Shown here piece after piece: positions 34,301-43,700 of a DNA stretch of 64,000 nt. This stretch comes from Nymphaea colorata (Eukaryota; Streptophyta; Magnoliopsida; Nymphaeales; Nymphaeaceae): positions 43,579,115-43,643,114 of the forward strand of contig NC_045138.2 in the NCBI RefSeq assembly GCF_008831285.2, in the 5' to 3' direction. The first letter of the stretch is position 1. Each line of letters opens with the position of its first letter. A program made the translations under genes and the position numbers. Under the pieces are notes generated by a model. It did no database searches. It was not told where the DNA came from and worked only from the letters and a program-made list of their open reading frames with translations.

Positions 34301-37300
34301 AGCAAGTACATTCCACAACTCAAGTGCTGAAAGATCATCATCAACACCCGCCTAAACTTCCTCTGATAGTGTGGAGGTGATATAAGCAACGAGAGATTGA
34401 TCATGACTCATGAGCCATCCACATCTCATATTCAGGATTGATTTCTGCAATGGTCTCTTGAACTTGCCCTGCAACATTCTTCACCTCTCGCATAATTCAT
34501 TCAGGTGGCGCAGATGTAGTGCTATTGAGATGTCCATAGAGACGGTGACTTTTGATGAACGGGACTATTTGACATTTCCATGTCAAATAATTGGTATGAT
34601 TTAGCTTTTGTGAGATGAGTTGGGAGAGGAAATTGGACGACAAGATGTTGGAATTGCGGTGGGGATCCATAGATGCAATAATCAGAAAATAGGGGAAAAA
34701 TAGAAATTTTGATATTAGGGTTAGGTGGCCGAAGGTAGGGCAGATTAGGGTTAGGGCAGACAGTAGGATTATGGCAGATTAGGGTAGAAAATTTGGGGTT
34801 TAGGATTAGGGTAGAAATTTGGGGATTAGGGTAGAAAATAGAGATTTGAGGATTAGGACAGGAAAGAAACAAAGATTAGGGCAGAAATTAAAGATTCTTA
34901 CCGGACATTCTCAGTGGCAAAACCCTGCTCTGATACCATGTAAGATTTTGATATCTAATACCAAACCACCGAATGAAGTTAGATGCAAGAGGAGGAAGAG
35001 AGAAGTGGGCTGCATGTCCAAGTAAGAGAGAGATGAAAGAGAGCGGCAACAAATGACGTCTGCCTCTTGTTATCATTATATACTAATCACGATTTAGGGT
35101 GCATCATAAAATACACAAAATAACATTAAGATTTACAAGTATGCCACCGCCCATGATGTGTTGGGCGTGTGGATCAAATGGGTCGGGTCTGGGTGACCCG
35201 ATCCACATTGTACAAACTTAACACTGATAAGTTCCCTGAAATAACTTTGACAAGATCTTGTGAAGAACTACATGCTGAGATTGTTGTGCATGTAGGTTGC
35301 TTTATATTGCAAATTGACATGATTAAGTCTCAACTTTCACTTGATTTTCTTGCTGTTGTCTGCTGATATGAACTATTTGCAATTTGCGTTGCAGATTTTA
35401 CCACTTTTTAGCAAGTACAGAGTAATTAATTTTAACAAGACAGATGCACGGTTAGCAAATAATGGACTTCCAGCTGAGCTTCAGAAACTCCGGTGCCATG
35501 TTAATTTTCAGGCACTAAAGTTCAACCGCCGAATCGAGGCTCTAGGGAGGAAACTGGTAAAAGTCCTCCATGCAAAGGGACCATTTGTTGCATTACACTT
35601 GAGATATGAAATGGACATTCTAGCATTCTCTGGTTGTACCCATGGTTGCTCTGAAGAAGAAGCAGAAGAACTGAAGAGGATGAGGTTTGGTGATTGGAGA
35701 TTATGAATAGTGGATTTCATGTTTTCGGTTTAGCTTACTATCTAATCATTATTACAAAATACTTGAAGTCAATTTTCAATTTTCTGTTCATACCTGATCT
35801 TGTTCTAAATACATTTGAAGTTTGAGCAAGGATTGTCGTTTTGCTTCTTTTGTCAATCTCAAATATTAATGCCAATGAGAGCTCCATCCACCTTGTTGGA
35901 TTTATCTCCCAGCAAAATCTGGTACCATTTTCATCTTTCCAATACCAAAAAGAAAAAGAAGAAATAGATAACCAAGTATTAGTTGGAAAACCTACAAAAT
36001 GACAACTAGACAAACAGATAAAAAAACACTCATATTTCTAAATGCTTCATATCACAGCCTACTTATCATATTGTGTTTCCTAATTCAAGTGGGTAAAACA
36101 AAACTTTTGAAACTTGGGTTTTTTCTATTATTGTGGTAAAATTTAACTGTTTTTTTTCATGAAATTCTTAATTATTTGGCCTAATGCAATTGTACGCAGC
36201 CTTTGTCAGTCAGAAGGGGAAGGTGCAATTCTGGTTTCTGTCATAGTTAGCAGTCTTTTCTGTTATTAACTAAATCCCTTAAGTTTTTTTTTTTTTTGGC
36301 CTTAAAAGCCTCTCTTATCCACGTGGACCCGTGTTGTCAGGTATGCATATCCATGGTGGAGGCAGAAAGAGATTGTTTCTGAAAAAAGAAGACTAGAGGG
36401 TTTGTGCCCTCTTACTCCAGAGGAGGCTACACTAACCTTGCGTGCACTAGGTTTTGGAAAGGAAACACAGATATATGTTGCTTCTGGTGAAACCTATGGG
36501 AGTAAACGAAGGCTTTCAGCATTACATGCTGCTTATCCTCACATTGTGAGTTCTCATCAACTCATCATGAAAAGCTAATTTTGCATTGCTTTAGCAAATT
36601 TCAGAGAATAGCTATGCCAATGCCTTGCTGCACTTTTGCAAAATGAAAAAAGATGGCTTTGCAGTATCTGTGTCCATACTCCATATATCATTGAATGTAT
36701 GTTGTCACTTCCTCGGAAGGAGGGGTTATCTGTGACATGAAGTGGCTCAAATTGCTTTGTGATCAGTCAATGACTGAATGGCTCTGATTAATTTTGCTTG
36801 AAGCATATATTTGTTCTCAAAATTTTTTTGAGCCGATTTTACTCCTTATAATGTTTATTTCAGGTGAAAAAGGAGATGCTACTTGATTCTGAAGAATTAA
36901 AGCAATTCCGCAATCATTCTTCCCAAATGGCCGCACTGGATTATCTTGTCTCCGTTGGAAGTGATATATTTATTCCTACCTACGATGGAAACATGGCAAA
37001 ACTGGTTGAAGGCCATCGCAGGTGTGTTTATGACTCTATCATAGTGGGTGTATTTGTGTGCATATACTTTTACAAGATAGATAAAAATAGTTCACCTTGC
37101 CCAAAAGGGTACTGAGTGTTGAAGGTGGCTTAGAGTTCAAAGCTAGGAGTTTACTGGCGAAAGCAATGAGAAATCCTTACCGAGAGGGGCATTATGGGTA
37201 CTGGGAGGGGCATGTGGGGGTATCTCAGGGTCTTACACCAAAGATACGGCAAAAAGCAAGCATAATAAAACTGCACCTCCTAGGTCACCAAACCCAGGAA

Positions 37301-37683
37301 GCCTCTACAGTCCAGGAAATCGGGTACTTTTCCTGGGTATTGAGGAAACCTCACCTTGCGCTTCTTGAAGAACATTATGGATGTGTTTGTGATAAGTTAT
37401 TTTTTTATTACTGTGTAGATATTTGGGTTTTCGAAAAACCATTTTGCTAGATCGAAAGAAACTAGTGGAGTTTCTAGATTTGCGCCAAAATGGCACACTT
37501 TCATGGGAGGAGTTTGTTGTTGCGGTTCGTCAGATGCACAGACAACGAATGGGTCAACCTGTTTTGCGCAGAATAGTACCAGACAGACCGAAGGAAGAAG
37601 ACTACTTCTATGCAAATCCTCAGGAATGCCTCTGCTACACTTCAAATTGTGAAGCCAATAATATTTCAGCGTCTGATTTCTAG
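18117..37683 (+). CDS. O-fucosyltransferase family protein (eight exons, 535 aa)
   Basis: Predicted type II Golgi glycosyltransferase of the plant GT65/GT106-like O-fucosyltransferase family; acceptor and donor are not known from sequence. Exons: 18117-18492, 24473-24540, 24634-24722, 24819-24975, 35395-35684, 36341-36545, 36864-37021, 37419-37683. Together they give 1608 bp in one frame, every join GT-AG. A short basic N-terminus and a membrane anchor (about residues 38-60) precede the luminal domain. Family motifs are [42 protein letters not shown] (298-304), [21 protein letters not shown] and [10 protein letters not shown]. Length is normal for the family. Introns 1 and 4 hold transposons; the coding parts look intact. 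Confidence 0.9.
19020..19910 (+). pseudogene. Degenerate copia RT / RNase H fragment in intron 1
   Basis: The plus strand at 19060-19180 reads a copia RT start ([20 protein letters not shown]), then weaker similarity to about 19400. A part near 19800-19900 matches copia RNase H (QSAAGFFVV, then [13 protein letters not shown]). Stops occur throughout and the middle of RT is missing. It is an old fragment in the same orientation as the host gene. Confidence 0.65.
19993..20266 (+). repeat. LTR-like segment followed by a primer-site-like sequence
   Basis: It starts TGTTGGCTAGCCCCAACA, a palindromic start common in copia LTRs. At 20267 it is followed by TGGTATCAGACCC, close to the tRNA-Met primer site. 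No second copy was found in the window and the terminal CA is missing, so this call is tentative. It could be the 3' LTR of the copia fragment just upstream. Confidence 0.35.
21934..21963. repeat. (CA)n microsatellite
   Basis: About 15 CA units in O-fucosyltransferase intron 1, followed by a short alternating purine-pyrimidine TATA stretch. Confidence 0.9.
22340..22390. repeat. (TA)n microsatellite
   Basis: About 25 TA units in O-fucosyltransferase intron 1. Open frames read through it are artefacts. Confidence 0.9.
23648..23792. repeat. Tandem duplication of a roughly 73-bp unit
   Basis: Two adjacent copies (23648-23720 and 23721-23792) share TTTTTTAAGCAAAATATGAA and end ACAAAACATTG. They differ only by small indels, so the duplication is fairly recent. 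It lies in intron 1. Confidence 0.85.
24473..24540 (+). CDS. O-fucosyltransferase exon 2
   Basis: Encodes [20 protein letters not shown] plus two Ala, the family's GGLNQ signature, part of the sugar-nucleotide binding fold. Acceptor TTTTCAG, donor GCG|GTTGGT. Its first two bases complete the Arg codon split with exon 1. Confidence 0.92.
24634..24722 (+). CDS. O-fucosyltransferase exon 3
   Basis: Encodes [20 protein letters not shown] followed by DKGSFWADP. Acceptor GATGCAG, donor AG|GTATAT. It ends two bases into a codon completed by exon 4. Confidence 0.93.
24819..24975 (+). CDS. O-fucosyltransferase exon 4
   Basis: Encodes [20 protein letters not shown], then [11 protein letters not shown] and [13 protein letters not shown]. 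Acceptor TTTGCAG, donor CAG|GTTAGA. It ends on a codon boundary. The following intron is 10,419 bp, of which all but about 225 bp is Copia-A and its target duplication. Confidence 0.93.
25035..25313 (-). repeat. Copia-A 3' LTR
   Basis: 279 bp with TG...CA ends on the minus strand. About 96% identical to 34939-35223 by hand count. A GGGTC/GACCC stem lies near its start (25270-25292). Confidence 0.95.
25355..25534 (-). repeat. Copia-B 3' LTR
   Basis: 180 bp, starting TGTTAAAG on the minus strand. Two differences from 30486-30665. It contains a GA run and the inverted pair CCCTAATCTC / GAGATTAGGG (about 25405-25430). Confidence 0.96.
25542..29762 (-). pseudogene. Copia-B gag-pol polyprotein, three in-frame stops
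   Basis: A single frame of 1407 codons: gag (UBN2-type), zinc knuckle [15 protein letters not shown], protease (MIDSGASRH), integrase (GKHTRSSFP, then [10 protein letters not shown] and [11 protein letters not shown]), RT ([21 protein letters not shown]) and RNase H ([18 protein letters not shown]). Stops lie at 29439-29441 (TAA), 28431-28433 (TAA) and 26940-26942 (TGA where Arg is usual, consistent with C to T change). No frameshift was found. Catalytic motifs are present, yet no full polyprotein can be made. Length is normal for a copia. Confidence 0.93.
29867..29912 (-). repeat. Perfect 23-bp tandem duplication in Copia-B leader
   Basis: Two identical adjacent 23-bp units, 29867-29889 and 29890-29912, lie between the primer site and gag of Copia-B. 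A second, looser pair sharing TCACGCAGCC lies at about 30013-30055 and 30131-30168. Confidence 0.85.
30237..30267 (-). other. Strong hairpin in the Copia-B leader
   Basis: Perfect 11-bp arms (CTGATCACGCC / GGCGTGATCAG) enclose a 9-base loop. It lies in the untranslated leader between primer site and gag. In retroelements, RNA dimerisation and packaging signals are found in this region; that role is only inferred here. Confidence 0.6.
30486..30665 (-). repeat. Copia-B 5' LTR
   Basis: 180 bp, next to the primer site at 30474-30485 and to the CACAA target duplication at 30666-30670. Confidence 0.96.
30666..34586 (-). pseudogene. Copia-A gag-pol remnant
   Basis: Minus strand: gag (33866-34318, [18 protein letters not shown]), zinc knuckle ([15 protein letters not shown], about 33790-33840), protease with a damaged motif ([12 protein letters not shown] for DSGA), pre-integrase ([14 protein letters not shown]) and integrase C-terminal half (32503-33050). 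RT and RNase H follow (30666-31990; [25 protein letters not shown]). Stops lie at several points. The integrase core is deleted between about 33048 and 33055. The last codons and stop lie on the far side of Copia-B, at about 25341-25354. Confidence 0.9.
34700..34900 (-). repeat. Degenerate GATTAGGGTAGAAA-type tandem repeats in Copia-A leader
   Basis: On the plus strand GATTAGGG or close variants recur about ten times at irregular spacing. The block lies between the primer site and gag of Copia-A. The unit resembles a telomere repeat but is diluted with other sequence and sits inside a retrotransposon. Confidence 0.7.
34939..35223 (-). repeat. Copia-A 5' LTR
   Basis: 285 bp, six bases longer than the left copy because of one indel (about 35009-35016). 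The primer site TGGTATCAGAGCAGGG (34923-34938) abuts it directly. Confidence 0.95.
35395..35684 (+). CDS. O-fucosyltransferase exon 5
   Basis: Residues 231-326 plus two bases. It encodes [46 protein letters not shown] and [19 protein letters not shown]. Acceptor TTGCAG, donor AG|GTTTGG. The HLRYEMD segment is the family's conserved motif close to the presumed donor site. Confidence 0.94.
36341..36545 (+). CDS. O-fucosyltransferase exon 6
   Basis: Encodes [48 protein letters not shown] and ends LHAAYPHI. Acceptor GTCAG, donor ATT|GTGAGT. Its first base completes an Arg codon. Confidence 0.94.
36864..37021 (+). CDS. O-fucosyltransferase exon 7
   Basis: Encodes [34 protein letters not shown] and [17 protein letters not shown]. 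Acceptor TTTCAG, donor CAG|GTGTGT. Confidence 0.94.
37419..37683 (+). CDS. O-fucosyltransferase exon 8 and stop
   Basis: Encodes [49 protein letters not shown] and a short variable tail ending at TAG (37681-37683). Acceptor GTGTAG. Confidence 0.94.
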
Positions 37684-38074
37684 TTATTTGATGGAGGTCA
37701 CACGACCTAGGCTACAAATGTATTTAGTAGTATATACTATATAGTTAATTCCAGATTTTGACAGAAGCCAGGTCTGTCATTCATATCAAACTTCATTGAT
37801 GCAGCTTACCAAGTGTCTTGTATCTAGTTAGTTCCCAATGCGTCTTTAGCTGTGGAATCAAATGAAGATATTTTTAATCCTGCTGGCAAATTGTACAAAG
37901 AAAGCTAATCCAGAGAAGTTCCTTATTTTCAGGTGAGTTAAACTGTTTACGCTCTTAGTTCTGTTACATATGTATCTTGTCAGCTATTTAGTTTGGAAGA
38001 GAGAATGTGTGGTTAGAATGCTTGTAAGTGAAAGTTCAACAAGTACTTTTGTGAAGTGACAAAAGTGTATTGAG

Positions 38075-38162
<88 letters not shown>

Positions 38163-38707
38163 TTTGTTGAGCACATTTTTGTTGGAACAACTTTTATTTA
38201 ATGATTGAGAGTTGTACCACACACACACATACTCAGGGGGGGGGGAGAGAGAGAGAGAGACTGGTCCTTCCAAGAAACTTGTTCCCAAATGAAAAATGGG
38301 ATCGTATGGGCCCTCCTATCAAATCAGATCAGATGGCCTAAATTAAGAGCGTTTTTCTCTTCTTTTTCCGTTTTTCATTTTAACATGATTAAAAGGAGGA
38401 AGGAAGGCCCTCTCTCTCTTTTTCTTTCTCTATGTGGCTGACGTAGCCCTTGCCCTGTGCACTTGTTAATCCACTTCTCTCTCTCTCTCTCATCAGCCAA
38501 GAAGGGCTTCCATGGCAGCCATTATAGGTGGTGCGTAAAGAAACAAGTAGCAAAGTGGCAGCCAAAAACTTTGAAATTGTTGTAGCCAGAGCTTTTCACA
38601 TTGAAAAAATTTGTGTTTCAATTAGAATGGGAATGTTATTTTTTCATTTTTACTAACCTGTATCTGAATGAATTTGCCATTGCCTTAGAAAGAATGGCCC
38701 CTAGGAA
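37684..38707 (+). other. 3' flank of the O-fucosyltransferase gene
   Basis: AT-rich sequence presumed to include the 3' UTR. It contains a long (TA)n tract (38077-38158) and short GA and CT runs. No poly(A) signal was assigned with confidence and no further coding sequence is visible. Confidence 0.5.
38077..38158. repeat. (TA)n microsatellite
   Basis: About 41 uninterrupted AT units, the longest dinucleotide run in the window. Open frames through it are artefacts. Confidence 0.95.
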
Positions 38708-39940
38708 TTTTTTTTTTTTTTGGTACGTAAGAGCGATTTAGAACCACATTAACTGAATAACACGAGGTTGAGCTACACCAATTAAATCATCATCAATCAA
38801 CCGATGCAAATGACCAGGTAGATTGATAAGAGCAATTACTCCAAAGGATTTTTGAAAGATCCATAAGGCAAGAAAATCAGCATACATATTAATTTTTCTA
38901 TACATATGATATAAGACACACTTCCAATCTCGTATCAGCAATTCTTGACATTGCTTCACTATTTGGAATAAAGGGTCACGAGGTTGCATTTCATTTAGAA
39001 CATTGTTCACAGCTAGCAAGGAATCTAATTCAACAATAACTTTATGAAGCCACGTTCTCAAGTTAATTTCAAACCATGAAGAATAACATTAATTTCAACC
39101 TTAGTTATATGACTACAACCTGCATCACAAGTGAAGCCAAATAGCCATTTTCCATTATCATTGCGAAATAAACCACCAGCGGTTCAGTCACCTAGATTTG
39201 TTCTAGCAGCCCAATCAACATTCAACTTAACAAAACCATGACATTCATGTAATAAAGGTATGAACTTTCCATTGGGGTAATTGAAGTTGGGCCATATGGT
39301 TTTTGAACTCTTCAATAGAAGCAAATATGTGAAATAAAGCATCATTAGACCAGAAAAATCCATCTTCAAATACAACTCGATTCTGCCATCGCCAGATATG
39401 CCAACAAGTGAAGCAAAAGAAAATAGACTAAGGAATCATATCGTTAATCAGAAAGCGATGCCTAGAAATATTATTTCTCAGTCAAACCTTCAAATTAGCT
39501 ATATTAAACTCTAACAATTTAGCCCCATGAAGATAAGCATCTCATATAGCTTGAGAAGAACTACAATCCTAGAGGACATGCAGAGTATTTTCCTCAAGTG
39601 CACCACACCAAGGACAAACTGCATTAGTCACAATATTACGACATACACAAGTAGATCTAGTAAGAAGATGATTATGAAATAATATCCAAATAAAAAACTT
39701 AACCTGAGGGGGAATATCCAGTTTTCATAGTTTAGACCAGATGCTATCTGTGTGAACATCAGCAATAAGCAACTTATAAGCAGAGGAAAGAAAGAAGTTG
39801 CCATCGTCTGAAGCTTGCCAAAAATTCCTATCTTGCTCATCCTATTGAAGCTGCACAAATGAAAGCTGATCCCTAATATTAGTGGGCAAAAGCGCTTACA
39901 ACTGCTCACTCCAATTATTGTTACAAACATAGTCCTTAAC
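38708..39940 (-). mobile_element. LINE 3' end (zinc-binding and RNase H domains, poly(A))
   Basis: The minus strand reads a zf-RVT region (VKFFIWILFHNHLLTRS, then CPWCGALEENTLHVL) at about 39570-39720 and a plant LINE RNase H domain (38738-39240; VKLNVDWAARTN, VIVELDSLLAVNNVL, LYHMYRKINMYADFLA). Protein similarity ends at TAA 38738-38740. A 14-base A tail follows (38708-38721 as T on the plus strand). Frames are broken by stops. The endonuclease and RT are missing: either it was 5'-truncated on insertion or lost when the Copia-C junction formed at 39940. Confidence 0.8.
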
Positions 39941-39962
39941 CTACTCTTTTACTATTTCTACA
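39941..39962 (+). repeat. Copia-C 5' LTR remnant (22 bp)
   Basis: The bases ending TACTATTTCTACA match the end of the 3' LTR (45300-45321) and stop abruptly at 39940, where the sequence becomes LINE-related. Confidence 0.75.
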
Positions 39963-40741
39963 TGGTATCAGAGCCAAAGGTTCTGAAAATTTTTTAGTTT
40001 GCCGTGAAGTTCTGGCTCTGTTCCATTGCTCACCTGGTGCTGTTCTCCATCTCCTGATGCATTGCCCGACATTGGTTGGCTTCATGTTGCCCAGTTTTGT
40101 CGTCCGTCATCGTCGCCCAACTTCAGACCTCCTAGCTCGCCCGACGCTGCCTGCCTCTTTGTCGCCTGATGCTAGCTCGCATGGTGCCGTCTGCAGCGTC
40201 TCTCTGCCTTCTTGCGGTTGCCTAAGGTTTCACCATCGCCTACTGTCAGCCTCCATCGCCCTGTCGTCTACTGGTCTCCCGCCATCGCCTGTCGTCTGCT
40301 CCTTGGTCGTCGATCAGTCCCTCAGCTCGCCCTGTTGAGGAAGGCACCTTCTATGTGGTTGACTCCCTTCTTCGGCGTGGCAACAGCTCTCCTGGCATCG
40401 TTTTCACCTGGGCTACTTGGTCTTCCAGACGATCAGCGCTCTGTTGCTCAACGTTGTCGCCCGACTCTCTGTTGTTGCTCGTGGAGCTCTGCTGTCGACT
40501 ACAACCCCTTCTACCGTGAGCTCTGCCCATTGTCGCCTACCTTGTTGTCACCTGAGCTGCACGGGTCTGCTGCTTACGGCTCATTGCCGTCTCCCTGCTA
40601 CAACGAAGCTGGGTTTCAGCCACGACTATCCTTGTTTCCACTCGTTCCCCCTTCTGGTATCCTCTGGTACTGCTATTTTGTGCTCGATGTTGTGCTCTAC
40701 ATGCCTTCTCTTTTTGTTGTTGACTATTTTACTATTGTGAG

Positions 40742-43700
40742 ATGGCTATTTCATCCTCCTCTACTGTTAACACTAATTATGTTGATGTTGGGGGTGTTAG
40801 AAGTTAGAACTAAAAATATACCTGTTCATGTCACCATTATTTATCTTACCAAAGAAAACTATCTTCAATGGTCTGCTGCTATCGCCATGGGGATCGCTGG
40901 TCGAGCAGAATTGCATTTATAAATGGGAGGAAGATTGAATCGGCTGAGACGAATGTTGCTTGGGACACATGGTTTCTTGAGGACAACCAAGTTAGGACTT
41001 GGATTGTCAACTCTGTGTTCCCCAAGATTCAGCCCCTCATTCTTTGCAAGAGGACTACGAGGAATATGTGGGTTATACTTGAGCAGATGTATGGCCAAAA
41101 GAAGAAAGTTGTTTGGGTGTTTCAGTTGATGAAGGATGTCTATTCTCTACGGCAATGTGAACACTCTGTAGCAGATTTCTGTGCAGCCTTGAAATCTAAG
41201 TGGGAGGAACTTGACTACTATTCTGATGACACTTGGGATTGTCCCCAAGATCAAGTGCGCCATTTAGCCAAAGAATGGGAGAATAGGGTGTTCCTATTTT
41301 TGGCAGGATTAAATGATGACTTTGAAGGTATAACGAGTCAAATCCTTAATTCTGACGGACTGCCTAGTATTGAAGATGTTTACTCCCGTGTAGAGGCTGA
41401 AGAGCAAAGACGCCTTGTTATTACTGGAAAAAAGGGGGATCACATCTCATATAATGAGAGGTCTACCCATGTTAGCCATGGTCCTGTAGAAGCTGCTCGA
41501 CCTCCTCGCAAGTGCACTCACTACAAGAAGACTGGTCATACAGTAGATTTTTATTGGGACCTCCATCCAGAAAAGAAGAATAGTCGAGGGAGACCTAGTG
41601 GGAAGAAATCTATTTCTGATGCTACCAACTCTAGTGGAGGGAAAGCCTCTATCTCAGCTGAATAGATTCGTGAGCTTCGTGCTTATCTAAGAAGATTGAT
41701 GTTGGTCAGACCGAAGTGTCAGATGATGTGAATGTTAACCATGCTCTGGCCATTTTTTGGTGAAAAAGGTAATTCTGGCATGGGAGAATGGGTTGTCGAC
41801 AGTGGTGCCACCCATCACATGACTGACAATCCTAAGCTCTTTCATGAGTATAAGTTATTTTCTATGAAGGAATTTGTTTCTCTTGCCGATGGTTCCCTTA
41901 TCTCTGTTGCAGGAAAAGGGGGTCTTTCTTTGTTAAAAAAATTTTTAGTGCATGGTGCCTTACATGTTCCTCATCTTCCCTTGAATCTTATCTGTCAGCA
42001 AGATTACAAATGAGTTGAATTGTGAACTCAGATTCTCTGCAAATTGTTGTGCTTTGCAGCACTTGGTGATAGGGAAGAGGATTGGGATTTGTTTGGTGTC
42101 TGAAGGCTTATATCAACTTCCCATCTGTGTGGCCAATGCTCTTATGACAACAGTTAGCAAAACCGAAAAGAAGAGAGAAGATTGTCTTCAATTATTTTTG
42201 TATTGGCATGAACGCCTTGGGCATCTCCCTTTTGGAGTTTTGAAACAGTATTTCCTGGGTTATGTTCTAGTTTGGACATATCTATGATATCTTGTGATAT
42301 ATGTCAGTTTGCTAAACATGTTACGGCTTCATACCCTGTTTCCAACAGTCGTGCTAATGAAGTTTTTTCCTTGATCCATTCTGATGTATGGGGGCATTCA
42401 GGAATTCATACCCGTTATCGTTTTCAGTATTTTATAACCTTTATAGATGATTACTCAAGAAGTACCTTTGTTTACTTGTTGAAAGATCGTAGCGAAGTGC
42501 CTCATGTCATAGATACCTTCATTCTTCTTGTGGAAAACTAATATGGTGGTTCTATTAAAACCTTTCGGTCTGATAATGCTCATGAGTATGTATATCAAGC
42601 TGTAGAGTAACCTACTGGTATAGCACGGTGGGCCCATGCGACATCTTGCAGTTATACCCCTCCTTAAAATGGGATCGTTGAGAGGAAAAATCGCCAGCTG
42701 CTTAATGTCACTAGAGCCCTCTTGTTTCAAATGAATCTTCCAAACTATTATTGGGGAGATGCTGTTCTTACTAGTGCATACTTGATTAACCGCATATCTA
42801 GTTGTGTGTTAAATAGACGGACCCCCCACTTTATGCTTTCAGGGAATCATCAACCCTTTCACCTCCCCCTTCGTGTCTTTGAATGTGTTTACTTCATTCA
42901 TGATCACAACCTTAATGTTAAAAAACTTGATCCAAGGTCAATTAAGGGAATTTTCGTTGGGTATCCTTCTACTCAAAAAGGGTATAAATGTCTTGATCCT
43001 ACCACTGGCCGTGTTTACGTTACTAAGGATGTCACATTCTTGGAACATGTCCCTTATTTTGGTGAGAATCCTCTTCAGGAGGAGAAATCTATGTCAGGGG
43101 AAGAGTATTCTCCGAGTCAGGAAATCCAATTTACAAATTTCTTGGAGTACAAGTGGGAAGAGAGTCCACCGGTTGTTGAGGTGTTTGAACATGAGAGGAA
43201 TGAAGGGTGTTCCACTAGAATGGAAGAGGAATGTAATCGCTTGTTTGAGCAGGTGTACTCTAGGCGAAGAGTTTGTATAGATAAGGTGAATAATGGTGAG
43301 AATTATACTCATAATCCCAATCCTACTTTTTCCCTAGATGACCCAAGTCGTGCTCAGAAGAAACTTGTTGAGGAAGACATTCAGACAGAAACTGAAAATG
43401 AAGAGCTACTCATTGCCCTGAGAAAGGGTGTCAGGTCATTGACTCAACACCCTATCGGTAACTTTGTATCATATTTTAGACTGAGCACGGATTACAAATA
43501 TTTTGTATCATCTCTTTCTTTGGCTGTGATTCTCAAGACTGTGACAGAGGCTCAGAGTGATCCCAAGTGAACTCATGCTATGCAAGAAGAGATAGAAGCC
43601 TTGAGCAGAAACTGAACATGGGAAGTGGTAGAGATCCATGAAGCAGCTCATCTAGTTGAATCCAAATGGGTCTACACCATTAAGTACAAACCACATGGAA

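Larger units (their letters stand above)
25035..35223 (-). mobile_element. Copia-A: Ty1/copia element in intron 4, itself hosting Copia-B
   Basis: Minus-strand element bounded by LTRs 25035-25313 and 34939-35223 and by a perfect CTGAT target duplication (25030-25034 and 35224-35228). The primer site (34923-34938) abuts the 5' LTR. A G-rich polypurine tract (about 25314-25325) abuts the 3' LTR. Without Copia-B it measures about 4.87 kb. Its LTRs differ by about 11 substitutions, nearly all transitions, and a 6-bp indel. It lies antisense to the host gene inside an otherwise short intron. Confidence 0.95.

Noticed and set aside
34700-34900. Interstitial telomere sequence
   Set aside because: The TTAGGG words are irregular and lie wholly inside the leader of Copia-A.
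35341-35706. Exon 5 frame starting upstream at an ATG in the intron
   Set aside because: The acceptor at 35394 and continuity of the family sequence place the exon start at 35395; upstream residues are intron.
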